Positions 48,950 to 58,116 of a DNA stretch of 64,000 nucleotides are shown in pieces. Both the position numbers and the translations under genes were made by a program. Source of the DNA: Arthrobacter sp. ISL-95 (GTDB taxonomy: Bacteria > Actinomycetota > Actinomycetes > Actinomycetales > Micrococcaceae); NCBI RefSeq assembly GCF_018613695.1, contig NZ_JAGGPR010000012.1, forward strand, positions 87,208-151,207. Direction: 5' to 3'. Each line of letters starts with the position of its first letter. Position 1 is the stretch's first letter. The notes below the pieces were generated by a model. That model was not told the DNA's origin. It was given only the letters and a program-made list of their open reading frames with translations, and did no database searches.

Positions 48950-50416
48950 CTACCTCTCTGTCGCTACTGGCCTCTCCGGCACATGCAGGCGCGACATCAC
49001 GCGGTTTACGGAGGCCGGGACGCGGTTCTTGGTCATGATCGAAACGGTCACGGTCACCGCGAAGGCAGCCGGTACGCTCCACGCTGCAGGCTGAGCCAGC
49101 CACGCAGGCGCATTCCCGGGGCCCATGAGAGTGCCGGCCACCATGGCGCCGCCGCAAAGGAACGCCCCGGTGACCATGCCGGCGACGGCGCCCGCATCGG
49201 TCAGCCCGCGCCACCAAATCCCCAGCAGCAGCAGCGGGCAGATGGTGGATGCCGTGAAAGCAAAGACCAGGCCAACGCTTCCGGCCAGCGCAAGGGTGTC
49301 AGTCATCAACGCGAATCCCAAAGGCACGACGGCGGCGAGTACCGCAGCGAGGCGGAAGCCCCTGACGCTTCCTCCAAAGAGGTCCTGGCTGATAACGCCG
49401 GACAGCGAAACAACCAGCCCGCATGTGGTGGACAGGAACGCTGCGAAGGCTCCGGCCACCACCAGGGCGGAGAGGAGGTCGCCGGCCATGCCTCCAACGA
49501 GTTTGCCGGGCAGCAGCAAGACCAGTGCATCTGCTTGCCCGGACTGTGCCAGCTCTGGTGCAAACATCCTGCCGAGGGCTCCGGAGAGCGTAGGAAAGAG
49601 ATAGAAGACGGAGAGCAGCCCCAGCACAATCAACGTTGTCCGGCGGGCTGATTGGCCATCCGGGTTGGTATAGAACCTCACTAGGACGTGCGGGAGGCCC
49701 AAGGTTCCGAAAAGCAACGCAACCAGGAGTGATATGTGTTGGTAAACCCCTGCAGCACCTTGGCCGGTGGGATTGACGGGCAGTGGCGCCTGCGGTTGTG
49801 TGCCGTTGCCGGCCAGCACTAACAGGACGAAAATCACGGGCACCGCCAACGCAGTCAGTTTCAGCCAGTACTGGAAGGCCTGAACAAATGTGATCGAGCG
49901 CATTTCACCTGCGGCCACCGTCAGGCACACAACCACCACTACCGCCGTCGAGCCTACCCACGACGGCAGGCCGGTGGTGATCCGGATGGCGAGCGCTGCG
50001 CCGTGGAGTTGCGGCACGATGTACAGCCAGCCAACGGCCACCACTACCAGGCTGGTCACCCGGCGGACCAGCTTGGAGTCCAACCGCGCTTCGGTGAAGT
50101 CCGGAATGGTGTAGGCACCGGAGCGACGCAGGGGAGCGGCCACGAAGAGCAGCAGCATGAGGTACCCGGCGGTGTAGCCCACGGGGAACCAGAGTGCGTC
50201 GGTTCCTGAAAGCAGGATCAGCCCTGCGACGCCCAGGAAGCTGGCTGCGGAGAGGTACTCGCCGCCGATCGCCGAGGCGTTCCACCACGGTGGGACAGTT
50301 CGTGAGGCTACATAGAAATCCCCGGTTGTCCGTGAGATGCGCAGGCCGTAGAAGCCAATGACCGCCGTTGCGAGGGAAACGGCGAGGAAAGCGAAGAGGC
50401 CAACGGCGGGGTTCAC
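48950..50416 (-). CDS. Sodium/solute symporter (SSS family), monocarboxylate type
   Basis: 488 residues with about 13 helices. Family marks are FYVASRTVPPWWNASAIGGEYLSAASFLG, GTLGLPHVLVRFYTNPDGQSAR and the late FAFTASTICPLLLLGIWW. ActP/MctC relatives import acetate, pyruvate or propionate with sodium. Start GTG 50416 overlaps the upstream small membrane gene by 4 bp. It is the last gene of a minus-strand run that begins with a LytS-type kinase, so expression is probably under that two-component system. Confidence 0.88.
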   Translation of the reverse strand: MNPAVGLFAFLAVSLATAVIGFYGLRISRTTGDFYVASRTVPPWWNASAIGGEYLSAASFLGVAGLILLSGTDALWFPVGYTAGYLMLLLFVAAPLRRSGAYTIPDFTEARLDSKLVRRVTSLVVVAVGWLYIVPQLHGAALAIRITTGLPSWVGSTAVVVVVCLTVAAGEMRSITFVQAFQYWLKLTALAVPVIFVLLVLAGNGTQPQAPLPVNPTGQGAAGVYQHISLLVALLFGTLGLPHVLVRFYTNPDGQSARRTTLIVLGLLSVFYLFPTLSGALGRMFAPELAQSGQADALVLLLPGKLVGGMAGDLLSALVVAGAFAAFLSTTCGLVVSLSGVISQDLFGGSVRGFRLAAVLAAVVPLGFALMTDTLALAGSVGLVFAFTASTICPLLLLGIWWRGLTDAGAVAGMVTGAFLCGGAMVAGTLMGPGNAPAWLAQPAAWSVPAAFAVTVTVSIMTKNRVPASVNRVMSRLHVPERPVATER

Positions 50417-50775
50417 TTGTCCTCCACAAGGTCCCGGTAGCGCGCCTCATTGCGGGCCGCTGCACGATTGTAGAGCCAGGCGCTGAGCCCGATCACGGGA
50501 TAGATGCCGGCTCCCAGCACCAGCCAGTCCAAGGGGATTCCGGCAATTCTGGTCTCCGCCACCCCAGGCCCGTAGACCAGGAAAAGTGCAATAACGCCGA
50601 GGATAATCAGGAACCCGCAGGCCACTACCAAGGCCAACCGTAACTGGGATCGGATCAGGGAACGGATGAAGATCCGTCCGGCGTCGGAGTCTTCGGTGAC
50701 CTCCCGGGGGTAAGGCAACCTGCCCGGTGCGGCCGTGGCAGATTGACGCGGGGCCGTGACGCGGACGCGTGTCAT
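50413..50775 (-). CDS. Small two-helix membrane protein, probable symporter partner
   Basis: 120 residues. After a 35-residue cytoplasmic N-terminus come two helices (about 46-70 and 80-102) and a basic tail (YNRAAARNEARYRDLVEDK). Size, topology and position directly before an SSS symporter match the DUF485-type small proteins that accompany acetate symporters, although the family motif is not obvious. It overlaps the response regulator upstream and the symporter downstream by 4 bp each. Confidence 0.75.
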   Translation of the reverse strand: MTRVRVTAPRQSATAAPGRLPYPREVTEDSDAGRIFIRSLIRSQLRLALVVACGFLIILGVIALFLVYGPGVAETRIAGIPLDWLVLGAGIYPVIGLSAWLYNRAAARNEARYRDLVEDK

Positions 50776-51491
50776 CCTTGCGGCCGGATGCGGGTGGAGT
50801 GCAGCTTGTCCCTGACCGATGGCAGGTGCCTGCGGCTGATGGGCAGTTCAGCTCCGGCTACCGCAACGCTGGGCCCCGTCGCGGAAAGCTTGAGGTGTTG
50901 TACATGGTTCAGGGCGATGAGGTACGAGCGATGGATCCGGATGAACCCGGCGTCTGCCCATTTTTGTTCGAGATCGCTGAGGGGTACCCGGATCAGGTAA
51001 CTGGCTTCGGCGGTGTGCAGTCTTGCGTAGTCTCCCTGAGCCTGCACGTAGGTGACGTCGTCGCGGCGGATCATGCGCGTGGTGCTGCCGAGGTCCACCG
51101 TGATCATCTCCGGAGCGGGTGTCCCGTCCTTGATGAGTTCACTGATGCGGTCCACGGAACGCGAAAGCCGTTCCGCCCTGAGGGGTTTCAGCAAATAGTC
51201 GACCGCGGCGAGGTCGAAGGCTTCCAGCGCGCAGTCTTCATCTGCGGTGACGAACACGACGGCGGGCGGATGGCTGCTGCGGGAAATGGCGCGTGCGATG
51301 TCCAAGCCGGAGAGCGCCGGCATGTGGATATCGAGGAAGACAGCGTCCACGGACTCTGTTTCCAAGGTCCGCAGCGCTTGGGCACCGGACGATGCCCGGT
51401 GGATGGCGCCTATGCGCTCATCCCGGCCCAGCAGGAAGGCGAGCTCCTCCACGGCGGGCAGTTCGTCATCGGCGACGAGCACGTTGATCAT
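50772..51491 (-). CDS. LytTR-family response regulator
   Basis: 239 residues. The receiver (1-120) has VADDE, phosphoacceptor Asp in AVFLDIHMPALSG and the Lys of YLLKPL. The LytTR DNA-binding domain (about 135-235) has IRRDDVTYVQAQGDYARLHT and FIRIHRSYLIALNHV. LytTR regulators such as BtsR and YpdB govern carboxylate transporters in enterics. The overlap with the small membrane gene, and the kinase 22 bp upstream, define one transcription unit with the symporter. Confidence 0.92.
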   Translation of the reverse strand: MINVLVADDELPAVEELAFLLGRDERIGAIHRASSGAQALRTLETESVDAVFLDIHMPALSGLDIARAISRSSHPPAVVFVTADEDCALEAFDLAAVDYLLKPLRAERLSRSVDRISELIKDGTPAPEMITVDLGSTTRMIRRDDVTYVQAQGDYARLHTAEASYLIRVPLSDLEQKWADAGFIRIHRSYLIALNHVQHLKLSATGPSVAVAGAELPISRRHLPSVRDKLHSTRIRPQG

Positions 51492-51513
51492 GATTAATAG
51501 AGTAACCGCAGCC

Positions 51514-52710
51514 TCAGGCGTCGTGATCGGGCTGAGATTTGGGCACCCGCATGGTGATCATGGTCCCTTCGCCCGGCGCCGTGTCGATGACAAGCCCGTG
51601 CTCGTCCCCATAAACCTGCCGGAGGCGGGCATCCACGTTACGAAGACCCACGTGGTCGCCGTCAGTGTGTCCGGCGAGTACTGACCGCAGATGCTCCGGG
51701 TCCATGCCCACACCGTCGTCTTCAATGGTCACTTCGGCGAACGCGCCTGAATCATTCGCGCAGATGGTGATGTGCCCCGGGCCTTCCTTGGCCTCCAATC
51801 CGTGCCGGACCGCGTTCTCCACCAGTGGTTGAAGGCTGAGGAACGGGATGACCGTGCTGAGGACTTCGGGAGCGATCCGCAGGCTCACTTGGACCCGCTC
51901 GCCGAACCTGGCCCGTTCCAGCAGGAGATAGCGATCTATGCAGCGCAGTTCCTCCGCCACGGTGGTGAAGTCCCCGTGCCGCCGGAACGAGTACCGGGTG
52001 AAATCGGCGAATTCGACCACGAGCTCCCTGGCCCGCGCCGGATCAGTGTTGATGAATGAGGCAATGGCATTCAGCGAGTTGTAGATGAAGTGTGGGCTGA
52101 TCTGCGCACGGAGTGCCCGGACCTCAGCTTCCATCAGGAGGGTGCGCGAAGAGTCCAGCTCTGCAAGCTCCAGCTGCGCGGCAATCCAGTCGGCCACCTC
52201 GCTGGTGGCTCTTACCAGCCCGGCCCCTGCCGCAGAATCCAGTGCAGCCACTGAACCAACCACCTTGGATCCGGCCCGGATCGGTGCGATCACAGCGCTG
52301 AACTCGTTGTGTCCATGATCGGAGGTGCCGGAAAGACCGGCGCGGGACACCACTACAGTGCGGCCAGTGGTCAGAACTTCCGCGGCGAGCCGCATCAGTG
52401 TTGGCCGGAGTTCCTCAGCAGTACCGTCCCAGGCGAGCACAGCGTCCGTGTCCGTGATGGCCAACGCGTCGCAGCCCAAAAGGACTCGCAGTTGCTTGCT
52501 CGCCTTGGCTGCTCCGGCGGGGTGGAGGCCGCCGCGAAGATGCTGCCCTGCCCTGGAAGCTGCATGAAGTGTGTTGTAGGTTGCGCGTTCGGCGTCCGTG
52601 CCAAGGTCGCGGAACGATCGGATCACCTTGAGGCCCACACCCGCCACGACGGCGACTGCCAGCACGATCACGGCGATCGCGGCTGCGGTGAATAGCGGGG
52701 AATCGGGCAT
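51514..52710 (-). CDS. LytS-type sensor histidine kinase
   Basis: 398 residues from ATG 52710. One N-terminal membrane helix (about 5-28), a GAF-like sensor domain (about 60-185), then the His_kinase family box ALRAQISPHFIYNSLNAIASFI with the phosphoacceptor His, and ATPase motifs LSLQPLVENAVRHGLE and VTIEDDGVGM. It lacks the multi-helix 5TM-Lyt sensor of LytS/BtsS, so it may sense an intracellular ligand through GAF. Partner of the adjacent LytTR regulator. Divergent from a second DUF485-symporter operon. Confidence 0.88.
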   Translation of the reverse strand: MPDSPLFTAAAIAVIVLAVAVVAGVGLKVIRSFRDLGTDAERATYNTLHAASRAGQHLRGGLHPAGAAKASKQLRVLLGCDALAITDTDAVLAWDGTAEELRPTLMRLAAEVLTTGRTVVVSRAGLSGTSDHGHNEFSAVIAPIRAGSKVVGSVAALDSAAGAGLVRATSEVADWIAAQLELAELDSSRTLLMEAEVRALRAQISPHFIYNSLNAIASFINTDPARARELVVEFADFTRYSFRRHGDFTTVAEELRCIDRYLLLERARFGERVQVSLRIAPEVLSTVIPFLSLQPLVENAVRHGLEAKEGPGHITICANDSGAFAEVTIEDDGVGMDPEHLRSVLAGHTDGDHVGLRNVDARLRQVYGDEHGLVIDTAPGEGTMITMRVPKSQPDHDA

Positions 52711-52907
52711 GAGGCCAGCGTAGCCGCACGTCAGCCCGTTGCCCTGATTCTCCCTCGCAGGCCACCGTTTGGCGCAGCGTCGCAACCGCTGGGCGATGGC
52801 AGTCAATGATTCTCTGGATCAGGTACCGTACCGCGTTCGATAGTGATTGCAGTCACATTGGCAAGGTGTGTGGAGCTGATGTGGACACATCACAATCAGG
52901 AGGAACC

Positions 52908-53288
52908 ATGGGTAATGAGGCCCAACCCCAGGACGCGACAGCGTCCGTGGACTTCCAGGAAGTCCAGCAGACGGAACGGTTCAAGACATTGCGCAAGCGG
53001 CACCGCAGCTTTGTCTTCCCGATGGCAGTGGTATTCCTGCTCTGGTATTTCGCTTACGTTCTCTTGGCCGCCTATGCAGTGGACTTCATGTCCATCAAGG
53101 TCTGGGGCAACATCAACGTTGGCCTGCTTCTGGGGCTGCTGCAGTTTGTCACCACCTTCGGCATTACGGCTTGGTACGTGAGCTACTCCAACAGGAAGCT
53201 GGACCCTATCGCTGCTGAAATCCGCAACGAGATCGAGGGCCGCGAATTCGATAAGGGCGGCAATATGAACAGCGGGGTAACCAAATGA
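52908..53288 (+). CDS. DUF485 membrane protein
   Basis: 126 residues from ATG 52908, preceded by CAGGAGGAACC. The family pattern is FKTLRKRHRSFVFPMAVVFL, then WYFAYVLLAAYAVDFM and a second helix INVGLLLGLLQFVTTFGITA followed by YVSYSNRKLDPIA. DUF485 proteins pair with acetate/pyruvate symporters. It overlaps the symporter start by 4 bp (ATGA). Confidence 0.93.
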   Translation: MGNEAQPQDATASVDFQEVQQTERFKTLRKRHRSFVFPMAVVFLLWYFAYVLLAAYAVDFMSIKVWGNINVGLLLGLLQFVTTFGITAWYVSYSNRKLDPIAAEIRNEIEGREFDKGGNMNSGVTK

Positions 53289-54904
53289 ACGCCATGGTCC
53301 CGGCGGCAGTCAACGTCGAAGCCCTGAAAGACACCACACTGCTCAACATGGGCATCTTTGCCCTCTTCGTAGCTGTCACCATGGTGATCGTCTTCCGTGC
53401 GAGCCGGAACAACAAAACCGCGGCCGACTACTATGCGGCCGGCCGATCATTCACCGGCTCCCAAAACGGTACGGCAATCGCCGGCGACTACCTTTCGGCG
53501 GCTTCCTTCCTCGGCATCACCGGCGCCATTGCCATCAACGGCTACGACGGGTTCCTGTACTCCATCGGCTTCCTTGTTGCCTGGCTGGTGGCCTTGCTCC
53601 TGGTGGCTGAGCTGCTCCGCAACACCGGCAAATTCACCATGGCTGACGTCCTGTCCTTCCGCCTGCGACAGCGCCCCGTGCGAATTGCGGCGGCCCTGTC
53701 CACCTTGGCGGTTTGTTTCTTCTATCTCCTCGCCCAAATGGCGGGTGCGGGGAGCCTGATTTCACTCCTGTTGGGCATCAGCGACTGGGGTGGTCAAGCC
53801 TTGGTGATCATCGTCGTCGGCGCCTTGATGATCATGTACGTACTGATCGGCGGTATGAAGGGCACCACCTGGGTGCAGATCATCAAAGCCATTCTGCTGA
53901 TCGCAGGCGCAGCCGTCATGACAGCCATGGTGCTCGCCATCTACGGGTTCAACCTCTCCAGCCTCTTGGGGTCCGCAGCTGAGGCTGCCAACAACCCGGC
54001 CGTCCTGAACCCCGGCCTGCAGTATGGCAAGACAGAAACGTCCAAGCTCGACTTCATGTCACTGGGCCTTGCACTGGTCCTGGGGACCGCTGCATTGCCT
54101 CACGTGCTGATGCGGTTCTACACCGTCCCCACAGCCAAGGAAGCCCGCAAGTCCGTTGTCTGGGCCATTTGGCTGATTGGCCTGTTCTATCTCTTCACCC
54201 TGGTGCTGGGCTACGGAGCAGCAGCCCTGGTGGGTGCAGAGACCATCAAGTCCGCACCCGGCGGCGTCAACTCCGCAGCACCCCTGCTGGCCTTCCACCT
54301 GGGTGGCCCGCTGCTCCTGGGCTTCATCTCGGCAGTCGCCTTCGCCACCATCCTGGCGGTGGTGGCCGGCCTGACCATCACTGCGGCAGCATCCTTCGCG
54401 CACGACATTTACGCCAATGTCATTGCCAAGGGCAAAGCAGACGCGGTCACCGAGGTGAAGGTAGCCCGACGGACGGTGGTGGTGATCGGCGTCCTGGCCA
54501 TCCTCGGAGGCATCTTCGCCAACGGTCAGAATGTTGCCTTCCTGGTGGCGCTGGCCTTCGCTGTAGCAGCATCGGCGAACCTGCCCACCATCGTTTACTC
54601 CCTGTTCTGGAAGAAGTTCACCACCCAGGGAGCGGTGTGGAGCATGTACGGCGGCCTTGCTGCGGCCATCTTGCTGATCACGTTCTCACCCGTGGTTTCC
54701 GGCGCCAAGACCTCAATGATCCCGGGAGCAAACTTCGCCCTCTTCCCGCTGAGCAACCCTGGAATTGTGTCCATCCCGCTGGCCTTCTTCCTCGGCTGGC
54801 TCGGAACCGTCCTGGACAAGCGGCGCGAAGATCCAGCAAAGCAGGCGGAGATGGAAGTACGCTCGCTGACCGGCGTTGGTGCTGAAAAGGCGGTAGACCA
54901 CTAA
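53285..54904 (+). CDS. Cation/acetate (monocarboxylate) symporter, SSS family
   Basis: 539 residues, thirteen or fourteen helices, close in plan to ActP and corynebacterial MctC. Motifs: DYYAAGRSFTGSQNGTAIAG, GDYLSAASFLGITG, GTAALPHVLMRFYTVPTAKEAR and AVAASANLPTIVYSLFWK. It takes up acetate, pyruvate or propionate with sodium or protons. Together with DUF485 it forms an operon divergent from the LytS/LytTR genes, whose own downstream genes include a second SSS symporter. A strong terminator follows. Confidence 0.93.
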   Translation: MNAMVPAAVNVEALKDTTLLNMGIFALFVAVTMVIVFRASRNNKTAADYYAAGRSFTGSQNGTAIAGDYLSAASFLGITGAIAINGYDGFLYSIGFLVAWLVALLLVAELLRNTGKFTMADVLSFRLRQRPVRIAAALSTLAVCFFYLLAQMAGAGSLISLLLGISDWGGQALVIIVVGALMIMYVLIGGMKGTTWVQIIKAILLIAGAAVMTAMVLAIYGFNLSSLLGSAAEAANNPAVLNPGLQYGKTETSKLDFMSLGLALVLGTAALPHVLMRFYTVPTAKEARKSVVWAIWLIGLFYLFTLVLGYGAAALVGAETIKSAPGGVNSAAPLLAFHLGGPLLLGFISAVAFATILAVVAGLTITAAASFAHDIYANVIAKGKADAVTEVKVARRTVVVIGVLAILGGIFANGQNVAFLVALAFAVAASANLPTIVYSLFWKKFTTQGAVWSMYGGLAAAILLITFSPVVSGAKTSMIPGANFALFPLSNPGIVSIPLAFFLGWLGTVLDKRREDPAKQAEMEVRSLTGVGAEKAVDH

Positions 54905-54919
54905 CCTCTGCCGCGCCAT

Positions 54920-54965
54920 CACAAAGGGCTCCTCCTGCGAATAGTTGCAGGAGGAGCCCTTTGTG
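54920..54965. terminator. Perfect 19-bp inverted repeat, bidirectional terminator
   Basis: CACAAAGGGCTCCTCCTGC (54920-54938) and its exact complement (54947-54965) around an 8-nt loop lie between convergent genes. Each arm ends in a short T-rich stretch on the transcript, fitting termination from both sides. Confidence 0.88.
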
Positions 54966-54971
54966 GGACGC

Positions 54972-55991
54972 TTACTTCTTCAAGCTCAGCCACTCATTCA
55001 ACTGCTCCAGCGGCCAGGTGGTAACAATCCGTTCCTTCGGCACGCCCAGGGCTTCGGCCCGTTCCGCACCGTATTGCAGGAAATCGAGCTGGCCGGGTGC
55101 GTGGGCGTCGCTGTCGATGCTGAAAAGGCAACCGGCGTCGAGGGCCATATTGATGAGGTTATCCGGTGGATCCTGGCGTTCGGGCCGGGAGTTGATTTCT
55201 ACCGCGACACCCCACTCTGCGCATTCCTTGAAGACTGTGGCGGCATCGAACTCGGACTCGGGTCTGGTGCCGCGGGAACCTTGGACCAGGCGGCCGGTGC
55301 AATGCCCCAGAACGTTGGTGTGCGGGTCGCTGATGCCGCCCAGCATTCGTGCAGTCATGGTCTTTTTATCAGATCGAAGCTTTGAGTGGACGCTTGCCAC
55401 CACCACATCCAAGCGGTCCAGCATGTCCGGGGTCTGGTCCAGGGCTCCGTCTTCAAGGATGTCCACCTCGATTCCTTTGAGCAATCGGAAGCCATCCTGT
55501 GAGTCGTTGATACCGTCCACTACACCCAACTGTTTCTCCAGCCGTTCCACGCTCAGGCCATTGGCGATGGTGAGGTTGGGGGAGTGGTCCGTCAGGGCAA
55601 GATACTCGCGCCCGAGGGTGCGGGCTGCGGCAACCATGGCTTCGATGGGCGAGCCGCCGTCGGACCAGTTGCTGTGGCTGTGCAAGTCCCCGCGTAAAGC
55701 AGCCCGCAGAGTGTCGCCTCCGGTGGCCAGCGCTTCGGTGCCGCGCTCGCGCAAATCAGCCAGATAGTCGGGTACCCGGCCTTCCAAGGCTTGGGTGATG
55801 ACTTCGGCGCTACGGTTGCCCACGCCTTTCAGACTGGTGATACGTCCTGATCCCACCAACTTCTTCAGGTCGTCGGGCGGAAGTTTCCGGGCGGCGTCGG
55901 CTGCTTTCCGGAACGCCTGGACCTTGAAAGTGGGAGCTTGGCTTCGTTCGAGCCAAAAAGAGATTTCGTCGAGCGCCTCAAGGGGATCCAT
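54972..55991 (-). CDS. PolX-like PHP-domain phosphoesterase without polymerase domain
   Basis: 339 residues from ATG 55991 (MDPLEALD). The N-terminal about 85 residues resemble the 8-kDa/HhH domain of family X polymerases (FKVQAFRKAADAA, ITSLKGVGNRSAEVI). The PHP domain follows with metal-site segments GDLHSHSNWSDG, LALTDHS, KGIEVDI, ASVHSK, VLGHCTGR and SIDSDAHAPGQL. The nucleotidyltransferase core is absent. Family members act as 3'-5' exonucleases, AP endonucleases or histidinol-type phosphatases; a DNA-repair phosphoesterase is the best guess. Confidence 0.82.
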   Translation of the reverse strand: MDPLEALDEISFWLERSQAPTFKVQAFRKAADAARKLPPDDLKKLVGSGRITSLKGVGNRSAEVITQALEGRVPDYLADLRERGTEALATGGDTLRAALRGDLHSHSNWSDGGSPIEAMVAAARTLGREYLALTDHSPNLTIANGLSVERLEKQLGVVDGINDSQDGFRLLKGIEVDILEDGALDQTPDMLDRLDVVVASVHSKLRSDKKTMTARMLGGISDPHTNVLGHCTGRLVQGSRGTRPESEFDAATVFKECAEWGVAVEINSRPERQDPPDNLINMALDAGCLFSIDSDAHAPGQLDFLQYGAERAEALGVPKERIVTTWPLEQLNEWLSLKK

Positions 55992-56066
55992 GGCTCCATG
56001 ATCCACGAACAAGGCGCACCATCAACAGAGGGCAGTGTTGATGGTGCGCCGTTCGGTCACCGCCAG

Positions 56067-56672
56067 CTAGTGGTGGTGACCCGGGTCCAGGGCGGGATTG
56101 GAGCCCTGGCCGTTTTCCTGGTGAGGTGCCTGGCCGTGCTCACCGTGCGGGACGGCGTGCTGGCCCGCCATCGAGGCAGCAAGGCCGGGAGTCGCAACTG
56201 TTGCAACAACGACGGCGGCTCCGAACGCGGCTGCCAGAAGCCGCCCGGTCCTTGGCTGGCCGTGGGCGCCGCCGTCGTTGGTCTTGAGCTGCCGCCTCAG
56301 CCAGCCAGCCCCGGCAAGTGCCATGAGCGTCAGGCCGAGGGCGGCAAAGTGGCTCACGTGCAGTGAGCGCTGGGTGCTGACTCCCACCACCGTCATTGCA
56401 AGGTGTGCAGTAGCAGTCAGGGCGAGGACAGGAAGCGCGTATCGGGCAAGGACCAGGGTGTTTCGGTGGAGCCCCCACAGCGACCAAGCCAAGAAAGCAA
56501 GGCCGCCTGCGAGGGTTGCCACTCCAGCGATCACCAAGCCGGGTGTCACCGTTTCAGTTCCGGTGAGGTATCCGGCTGCGAGGGAAAGCTCCACCATTCC
56601 GGCGGCCATTGCTGCGAAGTACACGAACAGCAGGGTCGCTGCGCTGAGCGTGGGGTGGTTTTTGTGTTCCAT
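56067..56672 (-). CDS. Five-helix membrane protein with His-rich C-terminus
   Basis: 201 residues. Helices at about 12-33, 45-66, 75-95, 105-122 and 143-162. The tail after about 165 has repeated histidines (QHAVPHGEHGQAPHQENG, ending DPGHHH), suggesting metal binding or a flexible metal store. I cannot name a family. It follows a DUF4383 gene on the same strand by 56 bp, so cotranscription is possible. Confidence 0.6.
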   Translation of the reverse strand: MEHKNHPTLSAATLLFVYFAAMAAGMVELSLAAGYLTGTETVTPGLVIAGVATLAGGLAFLAWSLWGLHRNTLVLARYALPVLALTATAHLAMTVVGVSTQRSLHVSHFAALGLTLMALAGAGWLRRQLKTNDGGAHGQPRTGRLLAAAFGAAVVVATVATPGLAASMAGQHAVPHGEHGQAPHQENGQGSNPALDPGHHH

Positions 56673-56728
56673 GGCTCTTGCCGTCCTCTCGGGATCAGCC
56701 GGTGACCGGTTTGTTGTTCAGAGACTGA

Positions 56729-57136
56729 TCAGGCGTGCGCGGAAGCTACGGCGGCCTTGTCCTGGGACAGTGCAACGCCCAGCAGGACCACGGCGCTGGC
56801 CAGGTGGAGGACGTTGTCTGCGCCGTTGAGGGCGATGATGTTCAGCGAGGAACCCACCAGGAAGAGTCCGAGGATGCCTACCAGGAGGTAGACGCCACCC
56901 ACAGTGGTGTTGACGCCCTTGGACAGCGTGACGCTGTTCATTCCGGCGTAGAGCAGTGCAGCGCCAATGGCCAAGTGGATGATGTTGTGAAGCGGGTTCA
57001 CGGCGAAGATGATCAGGTTGGCGCCCTCGGTGGCGAAGAACCCGATTCCCGAGGTGACAAAAAATCCGAGCACGCCTACCAAGAGGTATACGGCTCCGAA
57101 GATGGTGGCGATCAAGCGATTGGGCGAAGTGCGCAT
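56729..57136 (-). CDS. DUF4383 membrane protein
   Basis: 135 residues from ATG 57136 (MRTSPNRL). Four helices; the family marks are IFGAVYLLVGVLGF near the start and NPLHNIIHLAIGAALLYAG, with a related NGADNVLHLASAVVLLGVA in the second half, giving an internal duplication. DUF4383 proteins are common in actinobacteria and often stress-associated; no biochemical role is established. The upstream in-frame region to 57202 has no homology. Confidence 0.85.
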   Translation of the reverse strand: MRTSPNRLIATIFGAVYLLVGVLGFFVTSGIGFFATEGANLIIFAVNPLHNIIHLAIGAALLYAGMNSVTLSKGVNTTVGGVYLLVGILGLFLVGSSLNIIALNGADNVLHLASAVVLLGVALSQDKAAVASAHA

Positions 57137-57263
57137 GGTCCGAACCTTCCGGTGTTGGCCGGAGAACCGGCCGTCTTGATGAGCCCCGGCTGGGGCTCTC
57201 AAGCAGTGATTCGGACCATATGCGCAGGTGGATGGGTGGTGAACCGGATTATTTCCCGGAGGC

Positions 57264-57968
57264 CTAGGGACGGAGGCGTATGCTGCTCATCTTGAGATCG
57301 TCAGTGCCCTCGAAGATGTACTGGAGATCGATTTTCTTGCCGTCGCACTGCAAGGTGCCGCCCAGGTCGGCTTTGTTGTTTCCGTTTTCCGAGTTCACAT
57401 TGACTGAGTTGTAGTTCGGCTTGCACGAGCTATCCAGGTTCAGGCTGGCAATGCCGTCCACGAATGACTGCTTGTCCAATTCGTCCTTCAGCGGCTGGCT
57501 CAAGTAGTTGTCATAGGCCTGTTCAGTCTGGCCGGAGACCACCAGGTTGGTGAATTCGTCCGCCAAGGACCTGGCCTTGGACGTTGCGTTCCCCACCAGG
57601 TTGACGAGCAGCAACACACCCACCACCGCCAGCACAATCACTCCCGCCACTACGCTCAGGATGATCCACAGCAGTTTCCGGTTCTTTTTCGGTGGCTGCT
57701 GGCCGTAAGGGCCCGGCTGGTACTGCCCGGGCTGGTTCTGGCCCGGGGCGTAGGGGTTCTGGCCTTGGGGGTAGGGGTTTTGGGCGTACGGGTCGGTGCC
57801 GGGCGCCGGGTACTGCGGGTTGCCTTGGGGAGAAGCGGACGACGGCGGCTGTTGCCACTGCGGGGAAGCTCCGGTCTGCGGGGGGTACCCCGGGCCGGGT
57901 GGAACCGGTGGCGGGTTCTGGCCCTGGTGATTCGGCTCGGGCTGGTTGGGTTGTTGCGGGTTGCTCAC
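57264..57968 (-). CDS. Membrane-anchored protein with Pro/Gln-rich N-terminus and extracytoplasmic domain
   Basis: About 234 residues from GTG 57968 (VSNPQQPNQP), after GGGGCACTACC. The first 95 residues are Pro/Gln/Tyr-rich low-complexity sequence, then a basic patch (PPKKNRK) and one helix (about 100-122). The outer domain (about 125-234) resembles the DUF4878/NTF2-like lumazine-type folds: ARSLADEFTNLVVSGQTEQA and two cysteines (CKPNY, LQCDGK) that could bond. The architecture is typical of actinobacterial surface proteins of unknown function. Confidence 0.7.
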   Translation of the reverse strand: MSNPQQPNQPEPNHQGQNPPPVPPGPGYPPQTGASPQWQQPPSSASPQGNPQYPAPGTDPYAQNPYPQGQNPYAPGQNQPGQYQPGPYGQQPPKKNRKLLWIILSVVAGVIVLAVVGVLLLVNLVGNATSKARSLADEFTNLVVSGQTEQAYDNYLSQPLKDELDKQSFVDGIASLNLDSSCKPNYNSVNVNSENGNNKADLGGTLQCDGKKIDLQYIFEGTDDLKMSSIRLRP

Positions 57969-58116
57969 GGTAGTGCCCCTTTCGGCAGCCTTCGGCAGCG
58001 CCACCACATGGCCGGGGTCCTCTAGCCGGCCCCCGATGCGTCCACTTGCATCAAATCCTATGCGGGTCCGGTGGGCAAGTACTGCAACGCCCATTACTGC
58101 AGGTGAACGGCCATTT

